The position numbers and the translations under genes are program-made. Of a stretch of 56,707 bases of DNA, positions 41,942-50,051 are shown in pieces. The stretch comes from an uncultured Odoribacter sp. (GTDB lineage Bacteria > Bacteroidota > Bacteroidia > Bacteroidales > Marinifilaceae). The stretch covers positions 1-56,707 of the forward strand of contig CAKVCR010000002.1 of NCBI GenBank assembly GCA_934725835.1. The letters run 5' to 3'. How positions within the stretch are numbered: the first letter of the stretch is position 1; every line of letters begins with the position of its first letter. A model generated the notes under the pieces. It did no database searches and was not told where the DNA came from. It saw nothing but the letters and a program-made list of their open reading frames with translations.

Positions 41942-43427
41942 TTTCCTGATTCTCCTCCCGCTTATCGGACAAATCTCCGATATCCTTTGTAGGAGCGCCG
42001 CCTTCATCCGTTGCACCCTTGCTGTCGTCGGATGACATTTGAGAAGAACTTTGCACCGGCTTAAACATATCCTGAAGACCGAGAACTCTTGTTTCAAGAA
42101 AGCTCATAGAGTCCAGCTCAGCCTGTCCAATCCCTTGTGAAGCGCAGTAATAGGACAGGGTAGGGAAGCCATAGGTTGCTGCTTTCAGATAAGCATCACC
42201 AGCGTCTTTGCGATTAAATCGGGAGATGTCCAAGAAGTTTACTTTGAAATTCTTTCCGTAACTTTGAGCCTGGACAAACCGATTCACTGCATCTTCAACG
42301 CTTTTAACAATTCCGTATGTAATTGCCTGATCCGCTTTGATAGAAAGCAACAGCGCATTTGCGGATGCTTTGTCGTTATTGAAAAGCGCTGACTGGACAC
42401 CGGAGGCTGTGAACAAATGCTGCTCAGCTTCGGCAATAGTATCAGTGTCTTTCGTATTCGCCTTCTCAAATCCAATCTTGGTGATTGGCATAGGGGTGAG
42501 AATAGAACCAATCTCTGGCGGGAGCACTGCGTCTAGGTTCCTCCAGAAGTCTTTCGCCTTATCAAAATCAATGAGCCAGCGCCCATCATCATCCATAGGT
42601 AGACTCATGACTAGCATTGCATAGTTTTCAAGAGCAGTACGTGTAACCTTCAGCTGCTTGTAGTCTTCAATGTCATATATCTCCCGTAGAATTCCGGCGA
42701 AAGGTGGAATCGGATAGGCTAGGATATCCGTATTGCATTTGACCGCAAACGATGTCGGGCTATCCAATTCAATCCACCGAGTGGTTCTGTTTTTCTGATA
42801 GATTTTGTACTTCGTAGAAAACTCAGTCGGATAGTAGTTCAAAAATTCCTGGTGCGAGTCGAAGTAAGAAAAATCAAAAGAGACATTCAGAACATTCCCC
42901 TCGACCGCTGAAATTGCACAGTAATCGCTTGGGAGCTGCTGGATTGTGATATTGTCGTTTGTAACCCACAGTGTTCCGTAAAACACATCCTCCCGCAGAC
43001 ACACTGTCAGGATCTTAGGCAACTGCGTTTTCATATTCATAGAAGAAAGCATATTGAGAACTTTTCGGTAATTGTTGTTCATTGTCTTGATATTTGCTTT
43101 CTTCGGGTCTACACGATATGGTTCAACGACGTAGGAACAATCATTTAATCCTGCAAAGTATTGAATCAGTCGGCGGAAATGAGAGCTTGCGCCATATATA
43201 TAGGTAACAGCTCTGCGAAGCTGCTTCTCGTATGTATATGGGTTCGATAAGTACGTCTGAATATCGGACTTTGAATACAGGGAGAATGTAGGCTTGGATG
43301 TATCGTTGTTCAAATCCCGTGTAATCAAATGGTTAAGCAGTGCAAACTTTCCGGATATACCGATGTATCCGGCTGGCACTTCCGAACTGTTATCAGTATG
43401 CACTTCTGTTTCGTTCACTTCTGGCAA
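41934..43427 (-). CDS. Portal protein
   Basis: 497 aa with a TTG start after AAAGGCGGTG, overlapping the terminase end by 35 nt. It follows the large terminase and precedes the protease-scaffold, with a portal-like layout: alpha/beta wing, LNMLSSMNMKTQLPK helix, and a disordered acidic C-terminus (SSSQMSSDDSKGATDEG). Forms the dodecameric DNA entry ring. Confidence 0.87.
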   Translation of the reverse strand: MPEVNETEVHTDNSSEVPAGYIGISGKFALLNHLITRDLNNDTSKPTFSLYSKSDIQTYLSNPYTYEKQLRRAVTYIYGASSHFRRLIQYFAGLNDCSYVVEPYRVDPKKANIKTMNNNYRKVLNMLSSMNMKTQLPKILTVCLREDVFYGTLWVTNDNITIQQLPSDYCAISAVEGNVLNVSFDFSYFDSHQEFLNYYPTEFSTKYKIYQKNRTTRWIELDSPTSFAVKCNTDILAYPIPPFAGILREIYDIEDYKQLKVTRTALENYAMLVMSLPMDDDGRWLIDFDKAKDFWRNLDAVLPPEIGSILTPMPITKIGFEKANTKDTDTIAEAEQHLFTASGVQSALFNNDKASANALLLSIKADQAITYGIVKSVEDAVNRFVQAQSYGKNFKVNFLDISRFNRKDAGDAYLKAATYGFPTLSYYCASQGIGQAELDSMSFLETRVLGLQDMFKPVQSSSQMSSDDSKGATDEGGAPTKDIGDLSDKREENQENE

Positions 43428-45177
43428 ATAAATTCACCGCCTTTCCTCCATAGCTCGGCGGCTTGATAACAAACATATTTACCGATGAGGACTCATTCTG
43501 AATTCTTCGACTCATCTTTGTTTCAAGTTGCGTTGCTACATAATAGTTGTAAGCAAGGCTGGAGTAGCGGTCTTTCCGCATACCAGTTCGCTCAAAAAGT
43601 TTTACCTTGCCTCCGGACTCTTCGTGCTGAAGCTTTGTCAGCTCATCAATCAGCAAAGTTGTGTGGATATATGGAAGCTGTATCTTCGTTTTCTCCTCAA
43701 GGCTCAGAGAAGAATATCCGCGCAATTCGGCAAGATCTTTCTCGGCGTCATACTCTGTTTCCAACAGACGAATCCGACCACTCTTAAATGCTTCGCGCAG
43801 CAAATAAGCACAGTCCGAATTGAACTGTGCACTTGCTTTTACAGACCATATAACCTTTTCCGCACCCTGTACCGTACACCGTTCTGCCATAACCTTGTCG
43901 TTACAGCAGGAGAGAGCAGGGTAGGATTCTCCCGCCTCAGAGTCTATAATCTCTTTTGTCAAGCAGTCATATACGCCGAGTCCAACGCCAGCCGTATCGA
44001 GAACGATGTAGTCGCATGAGAACTCATCAAACAGTTTTCGTATAATGAGTGCCTGATCGTCAGTACGCAACCCTTCGTAAGCGTCTGTGTAAATGATGTT
44101 GCTGATATACCGTCCAGATTTTGTTGGCAGAAGTTGGTTGATGAATATGGCTGTTGCGTCGTTATTGGTCTTCTTACTTGCCATCAGAGCAATATCCGCA
44201 GACAAGATGCGCAATTCTCCAGTCTGCTTCGGCTGAATATTTACGCTTGCCGCGCTTAGTAAAGAGGATACGTTATGCGGCAGCATAGGATATTTAATCT
44301 TGCGATTCTTGGATATGGACGCAAAGTCAAAAAATGCTCCATCCTCAGAACCGTAAAACTCTGCGCACATTTCCATAGACCATTTGACTTCACTAAAATC
44401 GCTTTCGCCCATTTCGTCCTGTACGGCCTCTTCATCGAGCAGTCCCTCCGAGATAGATAGCTGATATGGGAACCCACATACAAATTGCCGCTTCCCGCCA
44501 AATATCATCGCTTTGAAAGTATCGGTGCATTTCGTATAAGACCAGTGGTCTTTGAAGTAGGCAGAGCTAAGATACAATGTCAGATTCTTTTCCTTTGCGT
44601 ATTCCGCTTTCTTTTCCTCTTCGGACAGTTCGTCGTACCTTGGCATTCTGCGAAGTGTCAGAAACTTCCGCAAAACCGTATCAATGGTATCCTTGGAGAT
44701 CAGTCGATATTCGTCCAGAAGCAGTACGTTACAGCGATTGCCTCGGCTCGTATCGGAAGCGGTTACAACCTTAATAACACTGGTATTATGGAAGACAATC
44801 TGAGCATTGGTTCCATTCATTTTGCTTTGCTTTTCGTCGATTTCCGCCCGAAGCTCAGGAGAGATTGGCTTCAGCTCTAACATAATCTTTTCGAGTACAT
44901 TTATGGCCTGGCCGCGTGTCCCTGACGCAATACATATCCGTGTACCGGGATAAAGAATACACCGGATACAGCAATACACAGCACTGATAAATGTTTTACC
45001 AAGTCCACGGCAAGCAATCAAAACAAATGTGTTGCTCCAGAACATCATCACGAGCAAAATCTTCTGGAAGATTTTCAGACGAAGATGGAGGTAGTCCTCT
45101 GCAAATTTTTCTGGGTTGAAACGGTAATAAGCTCCCCAGAGCGCAGCACCATTCAGAATTGATTGATACCTGTCCAT
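43393..45177 (-). CDS. terL: Terminase large subunit
   Basis: 594 aa. The ATPase domain shows Walker A IACRGLGKTF (Lys61) and Walker B VLLLDEY (Asp155, Glu156). The RNase H-like nuclease domain shows ILSADIAL and YIVLDTAGVG acidic motifs. Packages DNA into the prohead with the portal. The ribosome site is weak. Upstream 330-aa gene is the candidate small subunit. Confidence 0.96.
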   Translation of the reverse strand: MDRYQSILNGAALWGAYYRFNPEKFAEDYLHLRLKIFQKILLVMMFWSNTFVLIACRGLGKTFISAVYCCIRCILYPGTRICIASGTRGQAINVLEKIMLELKPISPELRAEIDEKQSKMNGTNAQIVFHNTSVIKVVTASDTSRGNRCNVLLLDEYRLISKDTIDTVLRKFLTLRRMPRYDELSEEEKKAEYAKEKNLTLYLSSAYFKDHWSYTKCTDTFKAMIFGGKRQFVCGFPYQLSISEGLLDEEAVQDEMGESDFSEVKWSMEMCAEFYGSEDGAFFDFASISKNRKIKYPMLPHNVSSLLSAASVNIQPKQTGELRILSADIALMASKKTNNDATAIFINQLLPTKSGRYISNIIYTDAYEGLRTDDQALIIRKLFDEFSCDYIVLDTAGVGLGVYDCLTKEIIDSEAGESYPALSCCNDKVMAERCTVQGAEKVIWSVKASAQFNSDCAYLLREAFKSGRIRLLETEYDAEKDLAELRGYSSLSLEEKTKIQLPYIHTTLLIDELTKLQHEESGGKVKLFERTGMRKDRYSSLAYNYYVATQLETKMSRRIQNESSSVNMFVIKPPSYGGKAVNLFARSERNRSAY

Positions 45178-45189
45178 GGCGTTACCTGG

Positions 45190-46182
45190 TTAGCCTTCCT
45201 CTGAATATGCGTGGCTCATAAGTGCCTCATCGTCATCACCGTCATACTCAGGTTTCTCGACTCGAAGTCGATCAATTTCTTCGTCGTACAGTTTGGTGTA
45301 GCCATTTTTCACACCAAGCATCTTGCAAAGATGTCCCATCCATGTAAATATATATTTCTTCAAGTGGTTGACATCCTTCAGTTGATCGTCAATCTCCGGA
45401 AGCGGCCTCTTGTTCTCGAATCTGTAAATCCATACGCCGAGCGGTGTAGAGGACAGTTCCGCCTCCAGTTCATCGTCCTTACGCTGTGCTGGTTTGATAT
45501 TAAGACTTCCGAGCAAGCTATTCAGAGAGTTAACACTCTTTTCTATAGACTTGCCGGCAGCACTGTCTCTGGCAATGCTGACTTCAAGATTGCAAATTTG
45601 CTTGATCAGAATCTCAGTACCTATATCAAGATCTCCGGAATTATTGAGTTTGGCTAGGTAATACTTCTTCCGACGCTCCAACTCTAGGTACATACTTGGC
45701 GTATACCCAGATCCCCAGAAAGCAATCACTTCGTCCGAAATGCGCTTTGCGTCATCGTCATCTTCTGCATCCTCAATTGGAATAAAGATGTCCTGGACAT
45801 CCATTCCAGGGAACGTCCACATAGAGCCTTCTTCCAGCAGTGTGTCATCGTAGCATTTCCCAGAGTGAGTAATACCGGCAAGTTTAGCGAGATACTGCGT
45901 CATAATGGATCGTGGGGTGCTCTTGCGAGTAACCTGCTCATAGATCTGCTTGTTCCAATACAAGTCCAACTTTCTGCAAACCTGCCGCACGGCCGCTTCT
46001 TGGTCATGGCAGATTTCAAAATATGTATTATATATGGTATCAACGCAGTCCCGGCAAATCGGAAGATAACCAATACCCTTATATAGAATGGAATAACTCA
46101 CAGGAAAGAAGCCCTTCCGCCTGCTGTATTTTGTACCGCATCGATGACAATACACGCCGTCGTTATTTACTTCAATCTCCAT
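45190..46182 (-). CDS. Putative terminase small subunit with zinc finger
   Basis: 330 aa from ATG 46182 (AAGGTG upstream; the frame opens to 46218). N-terminal zinc finger CHRCGTKYSRRKG...CRDC (about 9-39). Then a helical body with an acidic insert and C-terminal WMGHLCKMLGVKNGYTKLY. Larger than most small terminases, but position next to terL and the nucleic-acid-binding finger support packaging recognition. Assignment is by context. Confidence 0.65.
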   Translation of the reverse strand: MEIEVNNDGVYCHRCGTKYSRRKGFFPVSYSILYKGIGYLPICRDCVDTIYNTYFEICHDQEAAVRQVCRKLDLYWNKQIYEQVTRKSTPRSIMTQYLAKLAGITHSGKCYDDTLLEEGSMWTFPGMDVQDIFIPIEDAEDDDDAKRISDEVIAFWGSGYTPSMYLELERRKKYYLAKLNNSGDLDIGTEILIKQICNLEVSIARDSAAGKSIEKSVNSLNSLLGSLNIKPAQRKDDELEAELSSTPLGVWIYRFENKRPLPEIDDQLKDVNHLKKYIFTWMGHLCKMLGVKNGYTKLYDEEIDRLRVEKPEYDGDDDEALMSHAYSEEG

Positions 46183-46657
46183 CCGTTTCACCTTCCGTTC
46201 TATACTCGTCGTCATCAATGTCGTCGAAGATAGGTTCCGGCTCTTTCATCCTATCATCGAATGACATTTCATAAATCTTTGCACACAGCCGTAAGTCGTT
46301 TCCAAAAGAGAACTTGGGGACAAACCTACCGTCAATCGTGATGGTGTCGTCTGTGTTGACCTGCTTTGTTTGTCGTGGCTTGCGATACTTGAGTCCGAAT
46401 GTTCCAAAGCCCTGGATTGAAACAGACTCTCCGGTCTTCAACGATTCTTTAATGACGCAAATTAAAGCGTCAAGGATAAGGCTAACATCATCAATTGTAT
46501 AGAGAACTTCTTTGTCAGCTCGCTTTACTACAAAATTTCGCTGCGTTCCATTGTCGTCTGAGATATGAAAAACCTGCTTTGGAATAGCGATTGTTTTCCT
46601 TATGTTATTCTTTCTCAGAATATCGGCAGCGCTCCTTGTTAAATCCCTTCTATTCAT
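46172..46657 (-). CDS. HU/IHF-like DNA-binding protein
   Basis: 161 aa, longer than cellular HU (about 90). The core motif ESVSIQGFGTFGLKYRKPR and the arm ending FSFGNDLR are diagnostic. The acidic C-terminal extension (EPEPIFDDIDDDE) is unusual. HU-like proteins bend DNA and assist recombination or transcription. It lies directly downstream of a tyrosine recombinase gene, and SPbeta also carries an HU-like gene beside its YonO polymerase. Confidence 0.9.
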   Translation of the reverse strand: MNRRDLTRSAADILRKNNIRKTIAIPKQVFHISDDNGTQRNFVVKRADKEVLYTIDDVSLILDALICVIKESLKTGESVSIQGFGTFGLKYRKPRQTKQVNTDDTITIDGRFVPKFSFGNDLRLCAKIYEMSFDDRMKEPEPIFDDIDDDEYRTEGETDGD

Positions 46658-46682
46658 ATTTGTTCACCTGTCGCTTCCATTA

Positions 46683-47705
46683 TTATTGAATATCAGCAAA
46701 GCTTGTCTTTTCCGGAACAAAGATATCTCCGTCCTTAAAGAACTGCGCCAGCTGGTCGTCCTTTGAGTTGTCATTGTAGATATTGAACATATCCGCACTG
46801 CTCCATCCAATAATGGTCACAACCGCACTGTCCGGGATACCGGCTTTAGAAAGATCGGACACAAAGTAGTGCCGTAAACTATGAAAGTAGAAGTCGTTGT
46901 TGGTGATATTTGAAAATGTTTTCGTCCAACTGTTGAGGGTTGTAATCTGAATATGTTCTTTCGGATCGTCCTTCGCTGGGAATAACCATTCGCTGACGAT
47001 ACCGTTCTCGGTCCTGTAATCCATCCACATATCAAGATACGGCTTGAACCGTTTGGCGAGTGTGTAACACTCCAGATATTTATTGCCCTTTGTCAGGATC
47101 GGGCTGCTCTTATACATAGCACCGCCAAAGACAAGATGGTTGTCGTCAAAGTCGCTAACCTTAAACCGACAGATTTCAGATTTCCTTCGGCCACCATACA
47201 TACCAAGCGCTACGAAGCACGCCTGTTCAAATTTCTTTTTATCGACTAAGCACTGTAGCAAGCGTTCTAATTCATCCGTTTCCCATACCGTCTTTTCTCT
47301 TGTGGCGGCAAGTGGCGGATTCTCTATCTTTCTCACAATGGAGTGATAATCGTCAAACTCTGGATCGTCTCCAGCAAGAATGTTCTCACAGTAATTAGAT
47401 AGAGAGCTAATAGAGGACTTGATTCTCCGAATCCTTGCGCTTGAGTTCCCGTTTGATACCAACCAGCCTTGCAGACTGATTAGATCTCGCTTTGTCAATT
47501 TCGAGAAGTCCTTATTATTTAGATTCTCCATCACATAGGTGAATACAATCAGAAGGTCGTTATCGTACCCATTGATTGTTCCTTGGCTCCGTCCTACAGA
47601 ACGGAGGTAGGATAAGAATTCATTTTTAAGTTGTAGATTATTCTTGTTAATGAGGGCAGTCTTTTCTGCACTCGTAATCTTGTTCATTTTTGTTTTTCGC
47701 GCCAT
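46683..47705 (-). CDS. Second tyrosine recombinase-like protein
   Basis: 340 aa, AAGGAGG before the ATG. Catalytic-type residues are present: Arg in YGGRRKSEI (about 170), H-x-x-R in FHSLRHYFVSDL (about 276), GWSS, and Tyr in FNIYND. It is not next to attP and so is not the obvious integrase. It may resolve multimers, act in replication, or serve as a DNA-binding regulator, as the recombinase-fold repressor of SPbeta does. Here the active-site set looks complete. Confidence 0.9.
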   Translation of the reverse strand: MARKTKMNKITSAEKTALINKNNLQLKNEFLSYLRSVGRSQGTINGYDNDLLIVFTYVMENLNNKDFSKLTKRDLISLQGWLVSNGNSSARIRRIKSSISSLSNYCENILAGDDPEFDDYHSIVRKIENPPLAATREKTVWETDELERLLQCLVDKKKFEQACFVALGMYGGRRKSEICRFKVSDFDDNHLVFGGAMYKSSPILTKGNKYLECYTLAKRFKPYLDMWMDYRTENGIVSEWLFPAKDDPKEHIQITTLNSWTKTFSNITNNDFYFHSLRHYFVSDLSKAGIPDSAVVTIIGWSSADMFNIYNDNSKDDQLAQFFKDGDIFVPEKTSFADIQ

Positions 47706-47733
47706 AAGGCTGTCCTCCTTTACAATGAAAAAT

Positions 47734-47754
47734 CCCGGCCAGAGATTGGCCGGG
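47734..47754 (-). terminator. Terminator after the metallophosphoesterase gene
   Basis: 7-bp stem CCCGGCC / GGCCGGG followed in the sense strand by ATTTTTC. It separates the RNA-polymerase block from the recombinase/HU/packaging block. Confidence 0.88.
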
Positions 47755-47756
47755 TG

Positions 47757-48965
47757 TCAGTTGCATTTCAGTCTATACTCAGCGTCCACACCATTCTCTG
47801 GTGTAACGATGAGTAGTTGCTGTGACGGTTGTGAATACAGACGACGCTCACTTGCGTAATCATCCGCACCACATAATGCTCCGCAGATTGTGGCGGTAAC
47901 GCCGAGTTCCTCAAAACTTTCTCTGTGGTGTTTATCTCCCAGAAGGATATATTCGATATCCTTTCCATATCGCTTATTGAACAGCATTGTCAATAGCTTT
48001 GGAGAATTCTTTACGGAGTCAAGATCTCCGTGCGCAGCACAAATATCATGTCCGCAAGCATTCACAAAAATAAATTCGTCCTTTCCTTCCGGCACAATGA
48101 AAATGTTCTTGTGTTCCCGCAGTCGCCATTCGAGCCACCATGGGACAATCCGCTCCATATTATCTCTGTGAATACTATCTGCCTTGTTCTGGACAGACCG
48201 TGCATGATTGCCATATGTCATGTATACATATGTTTCGTCTACACACTTACTTAGACAATAAATTGCCTGAGCTAAAATTTCTGAAGCGTGCATTAACTGA
48301 TCTGCTGCCAGCTCTTCTGCCGCAACTCTTGCAGATACATGACAGTTGCCATGAATCAAATCACCGAGCACGACAATATGAAGCTTCCTGCACTTGTTCA
48401 AAAGAATACGTTTTGAAGCATCATTCACAATTTGATTCACACGCCGTTGACAAATCTCGGTATTATATGTATTGAATGCGTTATCGGTTGTCATTCCAAA
48501 ATGCCAGTCGGAAAAGACCACAACTGCCTCGCTGTCCGAGAAGTCATCGCTGCCAGTAATATTGCAAGACACAATAGAATCAAGACCCATTAAGCTGTCA
48601 ATAGATTCTTTCAAAGTCTCCTGAAGATTTTCCCACCGAGCGTCAAATGCAACACGCTTATTAGTCTCGCGGCGCTGATCAGATAAGCGTTGCCTTTCTT
48701 TTTGAAGTTCTACACGCTTCTCTTCCAGTTCACTCAGAATGCTTTTATCTGCGGTTCGGAGCTGCGCTGACTCAATTACGTCTAGTGTTTTCTTACTCCC
48801 GTAGAACATCCGCCTGGCAACATCGCTTGAGTATGTCTGTCCATATGCAGCCTCTGCTAACTCAGCGTAGTCGATATCACCAAGCGTTTTATCTACGAGC
48901 TTTCCGTAGATAATTCTCTTGTGATAATCTAAGTCTGACTCGTTACTTCTTTTTGAAATGTCCAA
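47757..48965 (-). CDS. Calcineurin-like metallophosphoesterase
   Basis: 402 aa from TTG 48965 (AAGGACGGTG upstream); ATG 48998 and TTG 49019 are alternatives. The N-terminal 150 residues are helical/coiled coil (EEKRVELQKERQRLSDQRRE). The phosphoesterase domain shows SDWHFG, VVLGDLIHGN, TYGNHAR, CAAHGDLD and LGDKHHRE, the full metal-ligand set. May act as a DNA or nucleotide phosphoesterase in replication (inference). Confidence 0.9.
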   Translation of the reverse strand: MDISKRSNESDLDYHKRIIYGKLVDKTLGDIDYAELAEAAYGQTYSSDVARRMFYGSKKTLDVIESAQLRTADKSILSELEEKRVELQKERQRLSDQRRETNKRVAFDARWENLQETLKESIDSLMGLDSIVSCNITGSDDFSDSEAVVVFSDWHFGMTTDNAFNTYNTEICQRRVNQIVNDASKRILLNKCRKLHIVVLGDLIHGNCHVSARVAAEELAADQLMHASEILAQAIYCLSKCVDETYVYMTYGNHARSVQNKADSIHRDNMERIVPWWLEWRLREHKNIFIVPEGKDEFIFVNACGHDICAAHGDLDSVKNSPKLLTMLFNKRYGKDIEYILLGDKHHRESFEELGVTATICGALCGADDYASERRLYSQPSQQLLIVTPENGVDAEYRLKCN

Positions 48966-49155
48966 TAACCGCACCGTCCTTCTGGCTAGATGTGCCATAA
49001 ACAGCGCGCACCTGCGCAAGATATTTCATTACGCCGGTTGACTCCTCACAGTAATATCTGTGACGCTTTGACTTCTGACGCATTGTGCGAACAATGTGTG
49101 CATCGGGATACAGCTTGCTGATGGCATCTTTCTCTTCCTTGGTAATTAAAATCAT
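48943..49155 (-). CDS. Small basic protein
   Basis: 70 aa from ATG 49155 (GAAGG upstream; ATG 49161 also possible). Basic patch RTMRQKSKRHRYYCEES suggests nucleic-acid binding; it ends DGAVIGHFKKK. It overlaps the metallophosphoesterase start and lies just downstream of a perfect palindrome. No family recognised. Confidence 0.7.
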   Translation of the reverse strand: MILITKEEKDAISKLYPDAHIVRTMRQKSKRHRYYCEESTGVMKYLAQVRAVYGTSSQKDGAVIGHFKKK

Positions 49156-49232
49156 GTACATCCTTCTTTTCAAAATTTTCGAGAAGCAAAACGCTATACT
49201 TCCCTTCATTATAAGCACCGTATCAAGCAGCA

Positions 49233-49261
49233 CGATTTGGCCACCATGGGTGGCCAAATCG
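49233..49261. promoter_or_regulatory. Perfect 29-bp palindrome (operator candidate)
   Basis: Two 13-bp half-sites CGATTTGGCCACC / GGTGGCCAAATCG around ATG, followed leftward by a TATAAT-like element about 19 nt away. A near copy occurs at 54298-54326. Likely a binding site of a dimeric regulator or a phage-polymerase element. Confidence 0.7.
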
Positions 49262-49262
49262 T

Positions 49263-50051
49263 TCAGTCTAAATGTCCAACATTTAACAGGGAGCGAACTC
49301 GACACCGCATGACCGAATCAATGTTCTGCTGCATTCTGAGGATTGAAGCGCATTCCTGGCAATATTTTTGATTGCGTTTGTTTCCTCCGTTGGTAACTTT
49401 CGTTGTTATTCCGCAGTTTGGACAAGTAAAGTATGGCTCACCATGATACATGAGATATTGATATCCGAGATTCCGTAAGTCCGTAATACGCATTATTTCT
49501 TTTCCTTCCTCGGCAAAACACACCCGCACATTGGTGTTATCAACCTTTCTGGAGAACTGAATCATTCCAAGCTCATTCAGTGTCCCATACATAGCACTTT
49601 GACGTTTGATAGAAGTTCGTATATTCGCCATCGCCATGATTTCGTTATCCTTCGAGTTTACCCATCCGTCATGTTTCCCCGTAACCATTCCCCAGTATTT
49701 AGATAAGCAGAGTAGCGTAAAAGCCAATCGGCGATGTTGCTTTATTTCGAGTGAATCAATTTTCTTCATTTCTGTGTCCGTAATAGGAATGGAGTCAATA
49801 CAAATTGCCTGGTACTTGCTTGCGCGGCTCACCGCATAGTCCAATGCTGCCGACCACTTCGGAATGGAAGCGGTCGGATCGCATTGAAGAAGAAACAGAT
49901 CAAGTTTCTTCCGTGTTGCTTCCGGGCTTGTTCCGTAAGTATCCATATAGTACCTTGCGACACGCCTCAATGTTTCGGAAGGCTTCTTCCCGAGGGTGCA
50001 GCCCTTTACCATCATAGCAGCCCAATCATTCTCTCTTAAAACAATACTCAA
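49263..50051 (-). CDS. Zinc-ribbon protein next to RNA polymerase
   Basis: 262 aa. Helical N-terminal part with KQHRRLAFTLLCLSKYW, then a winged-helix-like stretch (NIRTSIKRQSAMYGTLNELG), and a C-terminal zinc ribbon CPNCG...CQEC (about 215-240). It overlaps the polymerase stop, so it is co-translated. A DNA-binding replication or transcription cofactor is plausible; no family recognised. Confidence 0.72.
   Translation of the reverse strand: MSIVLRENDWAAMMVKGCTLGKKPSETLRRVARYYMDTYGTSPEATRKKLDLFLLQCDPTASIPKWSAALDYAVSRASKYQAICIDSIPITDTEMKKIDSLEIKQHRRLAFTLLCLSKYWGMVTGKHDGWVNSKDNEIMAMANIRTSIKRQSAMYGTLNELGMIQFSRKVDNTNVRVCFAEEGKEIMRITDLRNLGYQYLMYHGEPYFTCPNCGITTKVTNGGNKRNQKYCQECASILRMQQNIDSVMRCRVRSLLNVGHLD

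Noticed and set aside
48131..48160. GCCACCATGGG segment as a third palindrome copy
   Set aside because: Only the centre matches; both outer arms are absent and it lies inside a coding region.
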